Shown here piece by piece: positions 35,471 to 54,358 of a stretch of 64,000 nucleotides of DNA. Numbering within the stretch: position 1 is the first letter of the stretch; each line of letters starts with the position of its first letter. Location of the stretch: the NCBI RefSeq assembly GCF_036884655.1, contig NC_088339.1, positions 30,341,001 to 30,405,000 on the forward strand. The letters run 5' to 3'. Under the pieces are notes generated by a model. The model was not told the DNA's origin and did no database searches. It saw only the letters and a program-made list of their open reading frames with translations. The stretch comes from Musa acuminata AAA Group. Taxonomy: Eukaryota > Streptophyta > Magnoliopsida > Zingiberales > Musaceae. The translations under genes and the position numbers were made by a program.

Positions 35471-36245
35471 TGGGGAAGCCGATCTTGGTCACGTTAACTT
35501 TCTTGTGGTGAAGTAGGCTTTCGTTTCTGGGTTCTTGGTTTGAGTGGGAGATGATTTCAACAAAGAATGCCGGGTGCCGTGATAAAGGATGATGGAGGAA
35601 GCGGATCTTGAGCGGCCTTGGCCTGATTGAGTTTCTCGCGATGTAGCCTTGAAATGGGATTTCGATTCTTGGATCTTGGTTCTCATTGAAGATGATTCCA
35701 GGAAATGAATATTCATGCTGTGTTTCTTGATGATCGGGACGAAGTATAGAGAGGGCGGAGAGGCTCTTCTTGATGACGCTGGCGTGGAGAAGTTTCTTTC
35801 CTTTGTGATGATATAAAGTGGTGGAGGATTTGTAGAAATTTGCAAACAATTTATCTCGTAAAGTTGTGATCCCCATGAAACGATTGCGCGGTGCGGAGTT
35901 CTTCTCGTGATCTGTTTTTACGATCTGATAGGGGAAGCAGATCTTGGTCACATTGGCCTGATCGAGTGATTCGTGGTGAGGTCAGGAAGTAGTGTTTTGC
36001 TTCTGTGTTGCTGATTTATGTCGCAAGTGAGTTCAACGAAGAACGTTTGCATTCTATGTTAAAGGATGATGTAGGAAGTGGAACTTGGCGACGGAGTCCT
36101 GATTCTTGATTCTTGGTTTTACTTGAAGATGATGAATCCTCATTGCTGTGTTGCTATAATCGGGCGGAGAGGGTTTTGGTGACATTGGCCGGATCGTGTT
36201 CTTGGTGGTGAAGTAAATCGTGGAAGATTTGTGCAAGATTTCTTT
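35471..36245 (+). repeat. Internally duplicated, apparently non-coding block
   Basis: A unit opening GGGGAAGC[C/A]GATCTTGGTCAC starts at 35471 and again at 35931. Further markers recur in the same order: GAAGAA or AAGAAT, then AAAGGATGATG-AGGAAG, a CTTGG phrase, GATTCTTG-ATCTTGGTT, GAAGATGAT, TGCTGTGTT, TCGGG-CG, GAGGATTTG or GAAGATTTG. Copy 1 is about 460 bp and copy 2 about 310 bp, both heavily diverged. All plus-strand frames are short. A 173-codon minus-strand frame (35951-35430) crosses copy 1 but is not kept in copy 2, so it is probably chance. Several TGATGA and CTGA motifs occur, resembling box C and box D. Confidence 0.6.
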
Positions 36246-36249
36246 GTCA

Positions 36250-37940
36250 AATATAACAAGGATAACCTAAAAGCTTGAAAAAAGAAATTGTTGATTGCTC
36301 CTTTTTTATGTTCACCAAGTCATGTGTTCAGTTAGACGGACTTTTCCTCGTCTGTGTAGAAAAGCGATTCGGTTTCAAATGTGGGAATATGGTTTTCGAC
36401 GCAACCTTAGCAGTGACTCGAAGTAACAAATAGATTCTGAATTAAGTGCTGAAGATAGAGATAGTCATTCTAGAATCTGCAAAGACAAGTATTGCATGAG
36501 TTCAGACGTAAAACTTGCTACTGTTGCATCAACTGACATCGATATAGACCCTAAATTCTTTGCGTTCACGATGTTACAGTTTGAAGGGTTGCAGAGTGGC
36601 TATCGTAACTCTTTGTAGACGGAGAATGTTGAGAACTTTAGCATTCCTCACTGTTGATGGAATGAGGTCTTTATTGTGGACTTTAAGAGGCGGTGGATAG
36701 GCATACGATTCTCCACCGTGCTTGTTGTGACTTGTGATGGGCTCAAAGTTGCTGCACTTGAAGTCGCTGGTGTGCATTAGCTTGTGTTGTGGGCACATGT
36801 TGAATCAGAGATACATGGAGTTGGATGATCTGCTAGAGTAGGTAACATAACAATAGGTGTAACTTGCATAAATTTATCATGTCAACCCAAGGAGCAGTAA
36901 CTTTTTATAATGAATATCTTCTATCATCTTACATTGTTCAATTATGGTTGTTTGGTTGGTTATACGAGTGGACTGTGATGTTGCTTGGTTGTTATACAAG
37001 ATAACTCTGGATGAGAGACAAACGTAAATGAGTAGATAGAGATAAGTCAGCAGAAGTTGTTTGCTGATCATTATGCTTGCCTGCTAGTTATACAAATTTC
37101 TTTTCCAGATTATGTTTGGCCTAATTAGTTGGCAGTCCAGATGGATGAAGTTATGCACACTGAGACTGTTGTTAATTTAGTAGCAATATCCTCCACTCCA
37201 AAGCCAGCCCATGATATTGGCAACTCATAGTACACATGACTATTCAGCAAACTCTTGAAGGCAGCCAGCTTCACTTCAATGGTCCAGAAAGACAGACACC
37301 TGGAAACGATCATGACGTAAGCCAGAGAAAGCAGCAGAGGACACTTCAATGGCCCGAGGGTCAAAGCCCCACAAGTAACAAATCAACAAAAACCAACCCA
37401 CTAGCAAATCCGGAAGCTGTCTCCTGGACTGGATCCAACATGCACACCCGATGGGTAATCTTAAATTCATCTGAGTTGAGTTGACATTGTCAATTCGGGT
37501 CAAGAATGTCAACCTAAAGATGGGGGGTTATGACTCAAGCACAGTAGTCAAAGATTTCATCCTCAAAAGACAATATAAGGAACGTAAGAAAACATTCTAA
37601 GGGATTTGAAACAACAATATTCTTATCCATGTAGGGAACAAACCCAGAAGAGCACGGAAAGCCAGAGATCTAATCCAAATAGTCATCTAAGGAACACTCC
37701 AGCAAACTTATCCTCTAAGATGTCTAAAAGACTCATGCTGATATCTGAAACCCCAAAATAAAAGAACAAACCTTCACCAAGGTCACGACAACATCAGAGG
37801 GTCGATATGGAAGGCAAATAAGGGGAAACAAAACAAAAGGGGAGACGAGACATTAGTTTCAAGCATGTAAACTATTACTTTCGTATAATATCTGGAAGTA
37901 AAGAAATTGCCATATTTTACACAAGTGGTAACTTCTTGAA
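36250..37940. other. Intergenic DNA, no gene seen
   Basis: AT-rich sequence between the duplicated block and a minus-strand small ORF. The segment 37125-37515 has compositional features of repeat-derived DNA. I found no domain or terminal repeat. Confidence 0.5.
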
Positions 37941-37943
37941 CAT

Positions 37944-38123
37944 TCAGCACCCAAAGAATGCACGTCTGATCGGAACAAGATTCTTCCCTCTTTCCACAAG
38001 TTCCTGAGACGGAACTGGTGGATCTTGAACTCCAGCATTCGATTTGCCAGTAAACAACCCTTTCATCTTGTGCCCAAGATCTTTCACCAAGACCGGGACA
38101 AGAAGCCGATCTAGTGCCCACAT
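37944..38123 (-). CDS. Putative 59-residue protein of unknown function
   Basis: The frame opens MWALDRLLVPVLVKDLGHKM and closes with NLVPIRRAFFGC, then TGA. An in-frame TGA nine bases before the ATG fixes the start. The hydrophobic and basic pattern looks protein-like: a helix-forming N-terminus, a PPVP turn and a basic C-terminal helix ending in cysteine. Upstream on the same strand, 38390-38266 looks like a 5' UTR exon, with a CT-rich leader and GCAC|GTGAGT as donor. The acceptor lies somewhere in 38175-38130. An ATG at 38130 opens a longer overlapping frame in another phase, with poorer composition. I do not recognise the family. Confidence 0.45.
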   Translation of the reverse strand: MWALDRLLVPVLVKDLGHKMKGLFTGKSNAGVQDPPVPSQELVERGKNLVPIRRAFFGC

Positions 38124-38563
38124 CTTGCATCAGGGATCCATACACCTTTTTCCTCTTATCGTACACGGATCACAGAGGAGATAAAAAGCAGATGAAAAAG
38201 AGAGACAAGAAAGAGGGTCGGCGGCGCACCTCGGCCGGCCACAGAGGGAGGATACCAGAACTCACGTGCGGTGGAGTAATAGGACCCTCGTTGCCGCCGC
38301 CGCCACCTCGATTGCTTCGGAGACAGCGGGCAGAGAGAGAGAGGTCGGAGAAGTTACGGGAAGTGGGAATGCATCACAAGTGATGTACCCTGGGTAAACC
38401 GAGTTGCGTTGAGTTGGATGCCGACATACATCGAACCCCTCGTGCCGGTCCAACTCGTCACCGGGTTGGTTTACAGTTGAGCCGGCTGAGATGTCCGAGC
38501 CTAGTTAATCTCTATTTACCCTGATCTATATATTTTAAAAATTATATTAATATTTTTATAATT

Positions 38564-39152
38564 ATAAGAGTGAAATATCTAGATCTATTTATCATAACAT
38601 CATCGATTTTATCAATAAAAATAAAAAAAATAAAATATACTTTTAACGTTCGATGGTGACGAATACTGATACAATTGGAGGCCGCGGATGGTTGTTGTGG
38701 ATAAGGAGCACGACGATGAGAGATGAGAATCGCTTTGCATCCGTGTCGATGTAATTATCGAACGGTCCTTTTGTCGCTTGACATTTGCATCGTCACCGAT
38801 GCAGATGTAGAACAATGTCACTTGACAACTACATCAACGTTAATGCAAATATCTAGCGACTTTTTCATTGTTTGATAATTATGTCGACGTTGATGCAAAA
38901 TAGTGAAGGAATCGCTTGACAATTGTGTCGATGTCGACGTAGACATAAAACGATTCTTACATATCATCATCATTTTTCTCATCCATAAAAGTCACCCGTG
39001 TCTCCTAGCGATGCCATTATCCATCACCACCGAAGTTTCCATCATCACAAACTAAAACATTAAAATTATCTTTTTACTTTTTATTTTCATATTTCTATTA
39101 ATAAAATTGATGACATTAGAGTAAATAGATCTAGATATTTTATTTTCATAAG
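38564..39152. mobile_element. Foldback / MITE-like element with long terminal inverted repeats
   Basis: The left end reads GAAATATCTAGATCTATTTA, and the right end carries the complementary TAAATAGATCTAGATATTT. Inverted similarity continues inward for more than 100 bases (ATCGATTTTATCAATA on the left against TATTAATAAAATTGAT on the right), and more weakly around a GAATCG-TTT core. A candidate 5-bp target duplication, ATAAG, flanks the element at 38564-38568 and 39148-39152. The interior contains quasi-repeats of TGTCGA-TGTCGACGT type and no transposase frame. The size (~590 bp) and structure suit a non-autonomous DNA transposon. The superfamily is not assigned. Confidence 0.72.
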
Positions 39153-39939
39153 TAGCAAAGGGGTGACTCACTTGCTAAAGGATTATACATACATCATAGG
39201 ATTAACATAACAAGTTTTACTCACAAATAAGAGACTAAATTCATGACAAGAAATATAAAGACATTGCCATGGGGAAACATAAGTTGGTCAAGCTTAGGAT
39301 TTACCAAATGAAGCTATAACTTGTGGGACGCAAAGATCAACATTCATCTTCATCATTCTCCACATTTCTGAATCTTTGGGAATGAGACCTGTAGTTTCGT
39401 CTCGTACGACTACCAATGCATATGGGATATGAAATGCCGAAGTTAGTGCAAAAGAATGGACAGTCCTTGAAGCAATGTATCAAGTAAAATCTACCTTCAA
39501 ATGTGATCAGTCAAAGTTCAGAAGGCACCGTGAAATAAGATTCAACAAGAATAGAAGCAACACAGCAGGGCATAAAATATGATCAACCTGGATTTGCAAA
39601 TATAAGTTCTTAGATAAAACACTAAATAGTATGTACAAGTTAGATCTTCTTCATCTGATCACTAGTTGAAGTACATTCTGGTTGACAGTCATGGAGAAGC
39701 CTATTTACATGTAACTGGAGCACATGCATGTATTTGCTGCTCCAACAAAAGCCAATAAGTATGGCTTCAACTATCAGGAGATTTCAACTTTTGCTAGAAA
39801 AAAGTTTATATAAACACTGTCTGATTTGATTGATTGAATTGCTTCCAATTCTTAAAAGACTTCTATCCATTGGAACCCACACATTTCTGATCATCGCCTC
39901 ACCAGTATGCCATGATAGCCTCATCAGTTCTTCATAGCA
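39153..39939. other. Intergenic, includes the 3' UTR of the minus-strand gene
   Basis: AT-rich sequence lying directly downstream of the stop codon at 39940 of the 723-residue gene. No other gene or repeat is seen. Confidence 0.5.
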
Positions 39940-42900
39940 TCATTCAGAAAGTTGACATCTTTTGGAGAGCTCACCAACAAAATCATCAAATTCCTTGTAT
40001 CCCTCAAACATTCCTAGTCCTAGTTTATTCCACTTCAGCAGTCTATGATGAGCATCCAACATCATGTCTCCTACTGCAACTCCATCGATCTGGATCTCCT
40101 GGTGGTTAAGCAACATTCTGAGGCACCGGATTAAAAACCGACCAGCCTTGCCTTTCATCTGGTTAACAAAACCAATCCGATTATCTTCACTGTCAAACAA
40201 CATTATTGACATGTCCTCTATTACGTCTAACAAATTAAATACCAGACAGGCACCTTTCAGTGCCCATTTGCTTGGATCACTATGGAACAAGACTCCTAAA
40301 TCACTATAACCATAGTGATCTTTTAATTTCCGTATCTCCTTTACTAGCATAGTTTCACCGGTGGCAGCATAATGTAGCAGTATCTCACATCCCAATTCAT
40401 CTAGATAACTAGGGGACACAAGAAGTATGCCTAGAGGAACTCTTGCCAATAATAAATTAGGCATCATGTTGGCATCTTGTTCTGATGTTACTGCAGACTG
40501 AACATTGCTGGCAGTGTTTTCATTGCACGCTTCAATATGAATAGCATTAAAATTTTCGAGCCATACTCCTATATTCAGGCTGCTCACTTCTTGGGGAGTC
40601 ATTCGATGCTTCTCAAAGCTATTGGCCTTTGGAATCTTAAGTTTCTTACTGCGGCTAAGCACATTTTTAGGATGCATATCTGAGAATGATCTTTCTTCAT
40701 AGATAGATTTTGCTTTATGTTGCGTCATAAAAGACCTTGATAATTCATCTATATTTTCAGCCAGCATATCACGATGAGCTTCACCAATCGGACATAAAAC
40801 CCAGGAAATATAGTAAAGAGCAGCTTGATGCAGTTCCAAATCATTCACTGGCTCAGTTCTCAATCTACCACATAGAGCTTCGGACAAGTAATCTTGAGAG
40901 CTATTTCTGTAGAAGATTAGTGCATTTGCAAAATAGAACCAAGCTGGAAAGTCTATCAAAACCGACCTACAGTGCAGCAAATCAAATTGGCATGGATGAT
41001 CAGTTCACATAAGAACTGAGAAAAGCTACCACTCAATCTAAAGTAGAATTCAGATGTGCTTACCAGGCAGAATTACTACCTATCATATTAGCTAAGCCCT
41101 CATGATTGTAATTTGTAACTGAAGGATGAGAAGCACTTTGGCATATATTTGATAAGATAGCGACTTCTGTTTTTATGTACTGAACTAGATGCAGTAGGTT
41201 TTTGCATGATAGTTGTCCAGTTAGTATGGTCAGAAGATCATGATGTCTGATGGAGAAATAGGCATAAGAAGATGGAAATCTCAATCCCAATTCAACTGGC
41301 ACACCCCACCACATAGGCCTCGAAAGTATATCTAACACTGATAAAACTATGCCAATCTTAAGATCCAAAATAGATGTCAAACCCCTGTCCAGATAATCCA
41401 CTAGTAAGAACACAAGCAAGATAAAAGATGATGTGCAAGTTCCATTATGTTATATAACATCCAATCAAAAGTAAGAACAACTAACCTTGGTCATGAAAGA
41501 GAAATATGAGATAACAAATGTGACAGATAAATTAAAAAACTGCCCAAACAAGCTTTTGAATATTGTTCAAAGTTCACATTTTCATTCATTTCCCATAGAG
41601 ATGAATTAATGTTCCTGATACTCCAGTACCAGAATAAATTCTCATATTGGTCTCAAAAACATTTCAATAGTAAATTAAAACTCACATTCAAGGCAACTCT
41701 AGAACTACTCAAGACATCTAAAAAAGGGAAAGAAAATGTCCTTGACAGTTAAGTCTGGCTTGAGCATACTTAATAGTATGTTACATACATATAGCAAAAC
41801 AACCAATCTATGCAAATGTCTGGCCTTTCAAAAGCACCTCCAACTATGTGGTGATACATGATGGACGAAACCCAGCACATTTGAAATTTTGAAGTATAAA
41901 ATCTAAATCAAAGTTTCTGACTGATGCGTTTCCCTGACATCCTTAACCAGAGAACAATGACTAACATTTGATATGCTTTGCTACATCAACATACATAGAA
42001 GAGCACTTCAAAAAGAGCATAAAATGGCTTGAATATTGTACTATACCAATAGACATAATTAAGTACATGTAAAGAGTACATCACTTGGTCGTACTTCTAT
42101 GTCCTATATTTTAGCAGTTCCAAGAATATAGCAAATATCAGAAATTTCTCATACTAGTACAACTGCGAGAGCAACATATGTACACGGAGTTAAATATAGA
42201 GCTCCAAAATAAAGCATAACACTATTCATTTCACAACATTCCACCTAGCTCTATCAGTCCATGTTGCTATGCCCCTTTCAAATAACCCCTTAAGCTTTGT
42301 AGATGGGCTTTGAAAATCTTACGGTCAATAATCAAAATCTTAAAATATTGGATGCAGCAACCACCTAAAACAGGAAGTCTGTCACTAGAACTAATGGAAA
42401 GATAGTGGAACAGAATCAGTCAGCAAAAATGGTAAGTGCATATGGAAATATTTAAGGAACTAATATACAAAAGATGCATCAGCAAGTAAGTGAATTTGGC
42501 CAGTGCACTTGGGTATTAGGCACATATATGACCATTTGATAAAGCATAATACAAGAAAACAAATAAAAAAGGAACCAAAATTTCAGGGTTTAACCAATTT
42601 CATGAAGTAAAAACCTTAAGCAGAACAAAGAAAAAACTGATCATCCATGGAAAGCATATAAATATGCATGTCATATATGTGAGATGGTTTCCTGAAGATG
42701 GAACTTACGTGAATAGAAACCATCTATGCAATGTGGCCTTTGTTTCTATGAAGAAAGTTGGAGAGGTTACCAAACAAGTTATTATGTTGCGCCAACTCAT
42801 TCGATCATGCAATTCTTTCCTCAAACAAAGGAAAGGTCTTTGAATTACTTCCTTTAATATTTCCGATATGTCATGCTTTAAAATCAACGGATCAAGATAC

Positions 42901-44374
42901 CAAAATTGTAACCTACCACAAAAAGTACAAAGAAATAATACAATAATGAGAAGAGTCCTACTCTTTAAGCTGTCAGTAGTAAAGAATTCCAGACAGTAGT
43001 AAGAATTATCAACTAGTCTAAGGTAAATGCAACATTCATAAAGAAAAACATTTAAAAGTCCACCTAAAGAAAAATCTCTACAAAAGCATGAAGAGATGAT
43101 TGTCCAACAATTGAATACATAGGACTAATCAGGACACCTAGAAAAAATACAGGGTTTCCGTTTGAAGTCAATAATGCAAGTTATTTTAAAGCTTAATTAA
43201 TTTGACAATTACACATTTAGGGGTAACCAAATACATGTCACCTAGAAATGTGTTCCTCAAGCGTACCTCAATGGAAATTCATGTCCAGTGCAAGATGTCT
43301 GATCAGATAAAGAGTATGCTAGCTTTGATATTTCAGTTTGGACACCACAATCTGTGTCTTCATTTCTCAAGTAGCCTATCGGCAATGAAGGAAGTAAACC
43401 TTGATATGTAGATGATGATATCACTGCTTTCACCACAGCATGCAGAAGAGCATGCGAATCTCCTGCACCTGAAGGAGACTAATGTGTAACACAAGAAAGA
43501 AAAAGAACAAAACCATAACATTTTAAACAAACAACGCATTGAAAACAACATATCAATTTAGAATCAAAACATTATGCTTGTCATATTCATATCTTAATGT
43601 TCTCAGAGAGAAGACAATCGTAGTCATCACAATGCAGGACACTAAAAAGCTACCACAACAGAAGGACATCAAGATATCTTAATTTTCTTCACATGAGATC
43701 TATTGATTGTTTCAAGGATTTAACATATACTACAACTAATGAGAGCAAGAACAAGTCTTCACTCCTCAAGAGAATATTTGACAGCTTAGTAAGTAAAAAG
43801 TTTGTGCTTTGATTCTACCCTTTGGTTAGTATTTGTCACATTTTCCAAGTGGTCGTCAGCTACATACAATAAGTTTTTGCAATATGACTTTGAAACTACT
43901 CTAGTATTAATTTATCTCTCTGCTCCTGCCACAGAATGCCCATTGCAAGACAGTGAATTACATAGACCAAACAGAAAGCCTGACATCATGCACAAGAGCC
44001 GTAATCATATCTAGAAAGATGCTAAGGATCTACCACAGACTATCAAGAGAAATCCAAGAAACTACATAAGAATCTAACAATTTATGGAATTATAACAGGG
44101 GAAGAAAAGATATGCCGAGCACTTAACCACAATGGCCCTTCAAACTAGCCAAAACATCCACACAGACTCGTATCAACTGTACGCAATCTTCAGAAGAGAA
44201 CGAGGTCCCGATCCTCAGGAATCCTTCATCCCTTTTATCTGGAAGACGCAAGACCCTGCAAGAAACGGAGGAGGAGAGCATCGCGACGATGGTCCCAACG
44301 AGGCACTCAATCCTAGCTCTGTGCACCTGGAAGCAGCACAACAACTATTCAAAGAAAGCAACACATAACATCTC

Positions 44375-44461
<87 letters not shown>

Positions 44462-44690
44462 ATGGGAAGACCTCCGAGGCTCTGAAGCACATGAGTGAGA
44501 GCGCCGCGTTCAAAACCCCAACCCTAGGTGCGTCGCCGAAACTGAGTGAGGCGGCGAGGGAAGAGATGGCCGAGGCCAATTCCCCCCCAGGGCCAACGCC
44601 ATCGCCACCATCAGTGTCATCTTGGGGGCTCTGGATACGGGAGGCGAGCTCCGCAAACAGGCGGGCGATTTCGGCAGGCGATGTAGCCAT
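39940..44690 (-). CDS. Conserved-looking 723-residue protein of unknown function
   Basis: Six exons fit, in transcript order: 44690-44472, 44326-44128, 43468-43267, 42912-42709, 41384-41064 and 40966-39940. All borders are GT/AG, and the phases 0,1,2,2,2 agree on both sides of each intron, giving 2172 nt. The N-terminus is alanine- and serine-rich (MATSPAEIARLFAELASRIQ). The rest looks all-helical, with leucine-rich segments such as EILKEVIQRPFLCLRKEL, FFIETKATLHRWFLFTG, SVLDILSRPMWWGVPVELG, DFPAWFYFANALIF and LHHAATG-like stretches. No catalytic motif, signal peptide or clear transmembrane segment is seen. The pattern is reminiscent of HEAT/ARM-type scaffolds (inference). Two introns are over 1 kb. 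I do not recognise a named family, so no function is proposed. Confidence 0.8.
44376..44458. repeat. (GA)n microsatellite, ~41 units, in intron 1 of the unknown gene
   Basis: An uninterrupted GA run of about 82 bp. On the gene's strand it is a (CT)n tract starting 14 bp inside intron 1, and the intron is only 145 bp long. Length changes here would alter a large part of this intron. Confidence 0.95.
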
Positions 44691-45300
44691 ATCAGTGAAT
44701 GCGGGGGCGGGCGGGAGAAGGGCAGAGCAATCGAACGCATTCGAGGAGAAGATTTGCCATTGAAGAACACGCTAAGCGAGCCGACGTCTCGAGGCTCAGC
44801 AGATCGCGAGCGCGCCGTAGTACACGTGGCAACGCCAAAGAGTGATCGTTCGAGATTGCATTCGAACGCGAATTCGACTCGAGCTCTCCGATAATACTAT
44901 TCAACAAGCAGCCTTTCACGGGATATATTGCTGTTCCTTTTTAAATATAATAAGTGATAAATTAGTTATGTGTTAATACCACATTCCGTTAGAATATTGT
45001 TTTCCTCGGGCAATGAGTTGGATCGATCAGCTGTCCGTCCCTCCGTCCCCGTAAGAGGATTCACGTGGACCACGTTGGCCAATCAGACGGTATCGATCAT
45101 CCAATCGACAGTGCATCACCGATCCGACGGTCACCATGTGCCGTTTGGGCGGGCCCCTGTTCTCGCCCCGATCGTTGCTCGCCAGAGCGGCGTAGAAGCC
45201 ATTATAAACGCCCGTTTTCTTATCTCATTTATAATTATTTCTTCCTCCCCCTTCCATCGCTTTCTCCTTCCCCCTGTCGATCCAATCTGAGGTCTGCTTC
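44691..45300. promoter_or_regulatory. Divergent promoter region: unknown gene (minus) and V-ATPase B (plus)
   Basis: The two genes point away from each other. On the plus side TATAAA at 45203-45208 is followed by a pyrimidine-rich leader (TTCTTCCTCCCCCTTCC) from about 45238. A probable 5' UTR exon ends near 45291 (CTGAG|GTCTGC). ACGTGG cores occur at 44824 and 45063. The first coding exon of V-ATPase B is about 700 bp further on, so a 5' UTR intron is likely. Confidence 0.5.
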
Positions 45301-45985
45301 TCTTCCGATCTGTTTTCTCGATGTAATCGGTATCGGTTTCTGCTGTGGCTTGTGATTTTTTGGATTTTCGATCGTGATATGACTCCGATAATTTGGCATC
45401 TGCTGCTCTGGTAGATCGTATTATTTATGGTTTTCGTCTGCTCCTCTCGATCAATTGCGCCATTGACGCATTCTTTATGTAGGATCTTCGATGGGTTCTT
45501 AAGGTACTATATTCGATCCAAATTTTGTCGTTTTATTGATAGAGCCTGAGATCTTGTTCGAGGCAAAAGGGGAGAAATTTGAGTTTGATAGCCAACTTAG
45601 AAATCCTGGTGCTGTAGGTTTTAACTGCAATGGGTATACCATCGATTATATCTCGATTATTAGGCTGTAGCATTTTTTGGTTGGCACCTTTATAATTTGA
45701 CTTCGAATCAGATCATCCCTTTGGTTTTTCCGTTTGCTGCTCTACCTATAAGGGTTTTGAAAAATCCTTCATGTTGGGGTTTTGCCAATAGTAATGCGGA
45801 AAGTCTTGTTTGATCTGTGTGAAAAGTTGACAACTTTGTCTTTATTGGCATCATGACTTAACAGCCTGAGCCAACGGGTGGTTTGATTTCTCTCGTTTTC
45901 TTGACTTAGGTGATTGGAAAATTGTTTATTCTAGTTTATGGTTGGATTGCAAACTGTTGCTTCTTGCTTTCTTCAGGTTGTTAGC

Positions 45986-53281
<7,296 letters not shown>

Positions 53282-54306
53282 TTTTGTCCGGACGACTCCA
53301 AAGTTTCATCTGCTGTGCCACGAGGAAGCTGCTGGCTATACTAAAAGCTCAGAAACTCGACTCTTTTCTGCTTGATTGTTCAGATTCATTTCTTCTCCCT
53401 TTGCTATTGAATACTAGAGCTGAACCTCTATTGTAATATTAAGATCTTGTACACCAATTAATTATGGTTTTATATTGGTATTTGTTATTTGTTGAAAAAC
53501 CAAAATTCGTTATTATTATTGTAACTCTACACTCGCTGCTTTTTAATGATAATGAAGACCACTATGCAGGAATTTTGTGCTGAATTTTGATGAATACCTG
53601 TAGCTTTAGAAGTATAATTAGACTTAAATAGCATCAAATTGGTATCAGGTTTGCCTTTGGGCAAATTACATTACAAGCGCTTTAGCTTAACTTTTTCTCT
53701 CATTATTTGCCTTTGATAAAGGAATGGTTGCTTTGGTGGAGCAAAATCCAAGAGCTTATTGTTAAATAGCTTATAGTTTCATCTTAACAAAACATCTTCT
53801 AATTATTTTCTTAATATTTGATTCAAAATTTTCAAGATCGGATTATGACAAAAAGTTATACTGCAAAATCTTATTATGATTAATATCAATTTACAGAACT
53901 GTGTGCTATCAGATATGACTCCATAATTGACTTGGATTCACTGAATTGAAGCTATCAATTATTTCATCTTAAATCGATAGTCATCCATCAAGAAGATTGG
54001 ATTGAAGCCATCAATCATGTCGTTACAAATCTACATACAGCTATCAATTTAGAGAGTGGGCTTCTTAATTCCACAGTCGAAGCCCTCAACTACGTCTCTT
54101 TTGCAATTAAGAGATTGGGCTCCACCATCCCTTCACCCTCCAATGTCGGTTTGACTGGGAAACCAATCAACCATATTTGCTCCTCTGTTATTCTTTTCGA
54201 GGTCTATTCGCATTAAATTCCTCCTGTCATCACATCGTTATATCGTCAATGTTTAAATTAGATGAATAATTTATATACAGTATTTGACCTTCTAAATTCA
54301 AGTTTA

Positions 54307-54358
<52 letters not shown>

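Noticed and set aside
35430..35951. 173-codon minus-strand open frame
   Set aside because: The frame is not maintained in the second copy of the duplicated block, its composition is unremarkable, and no domain is recognised. The flanking plus-strand TATA and leader point the other way.
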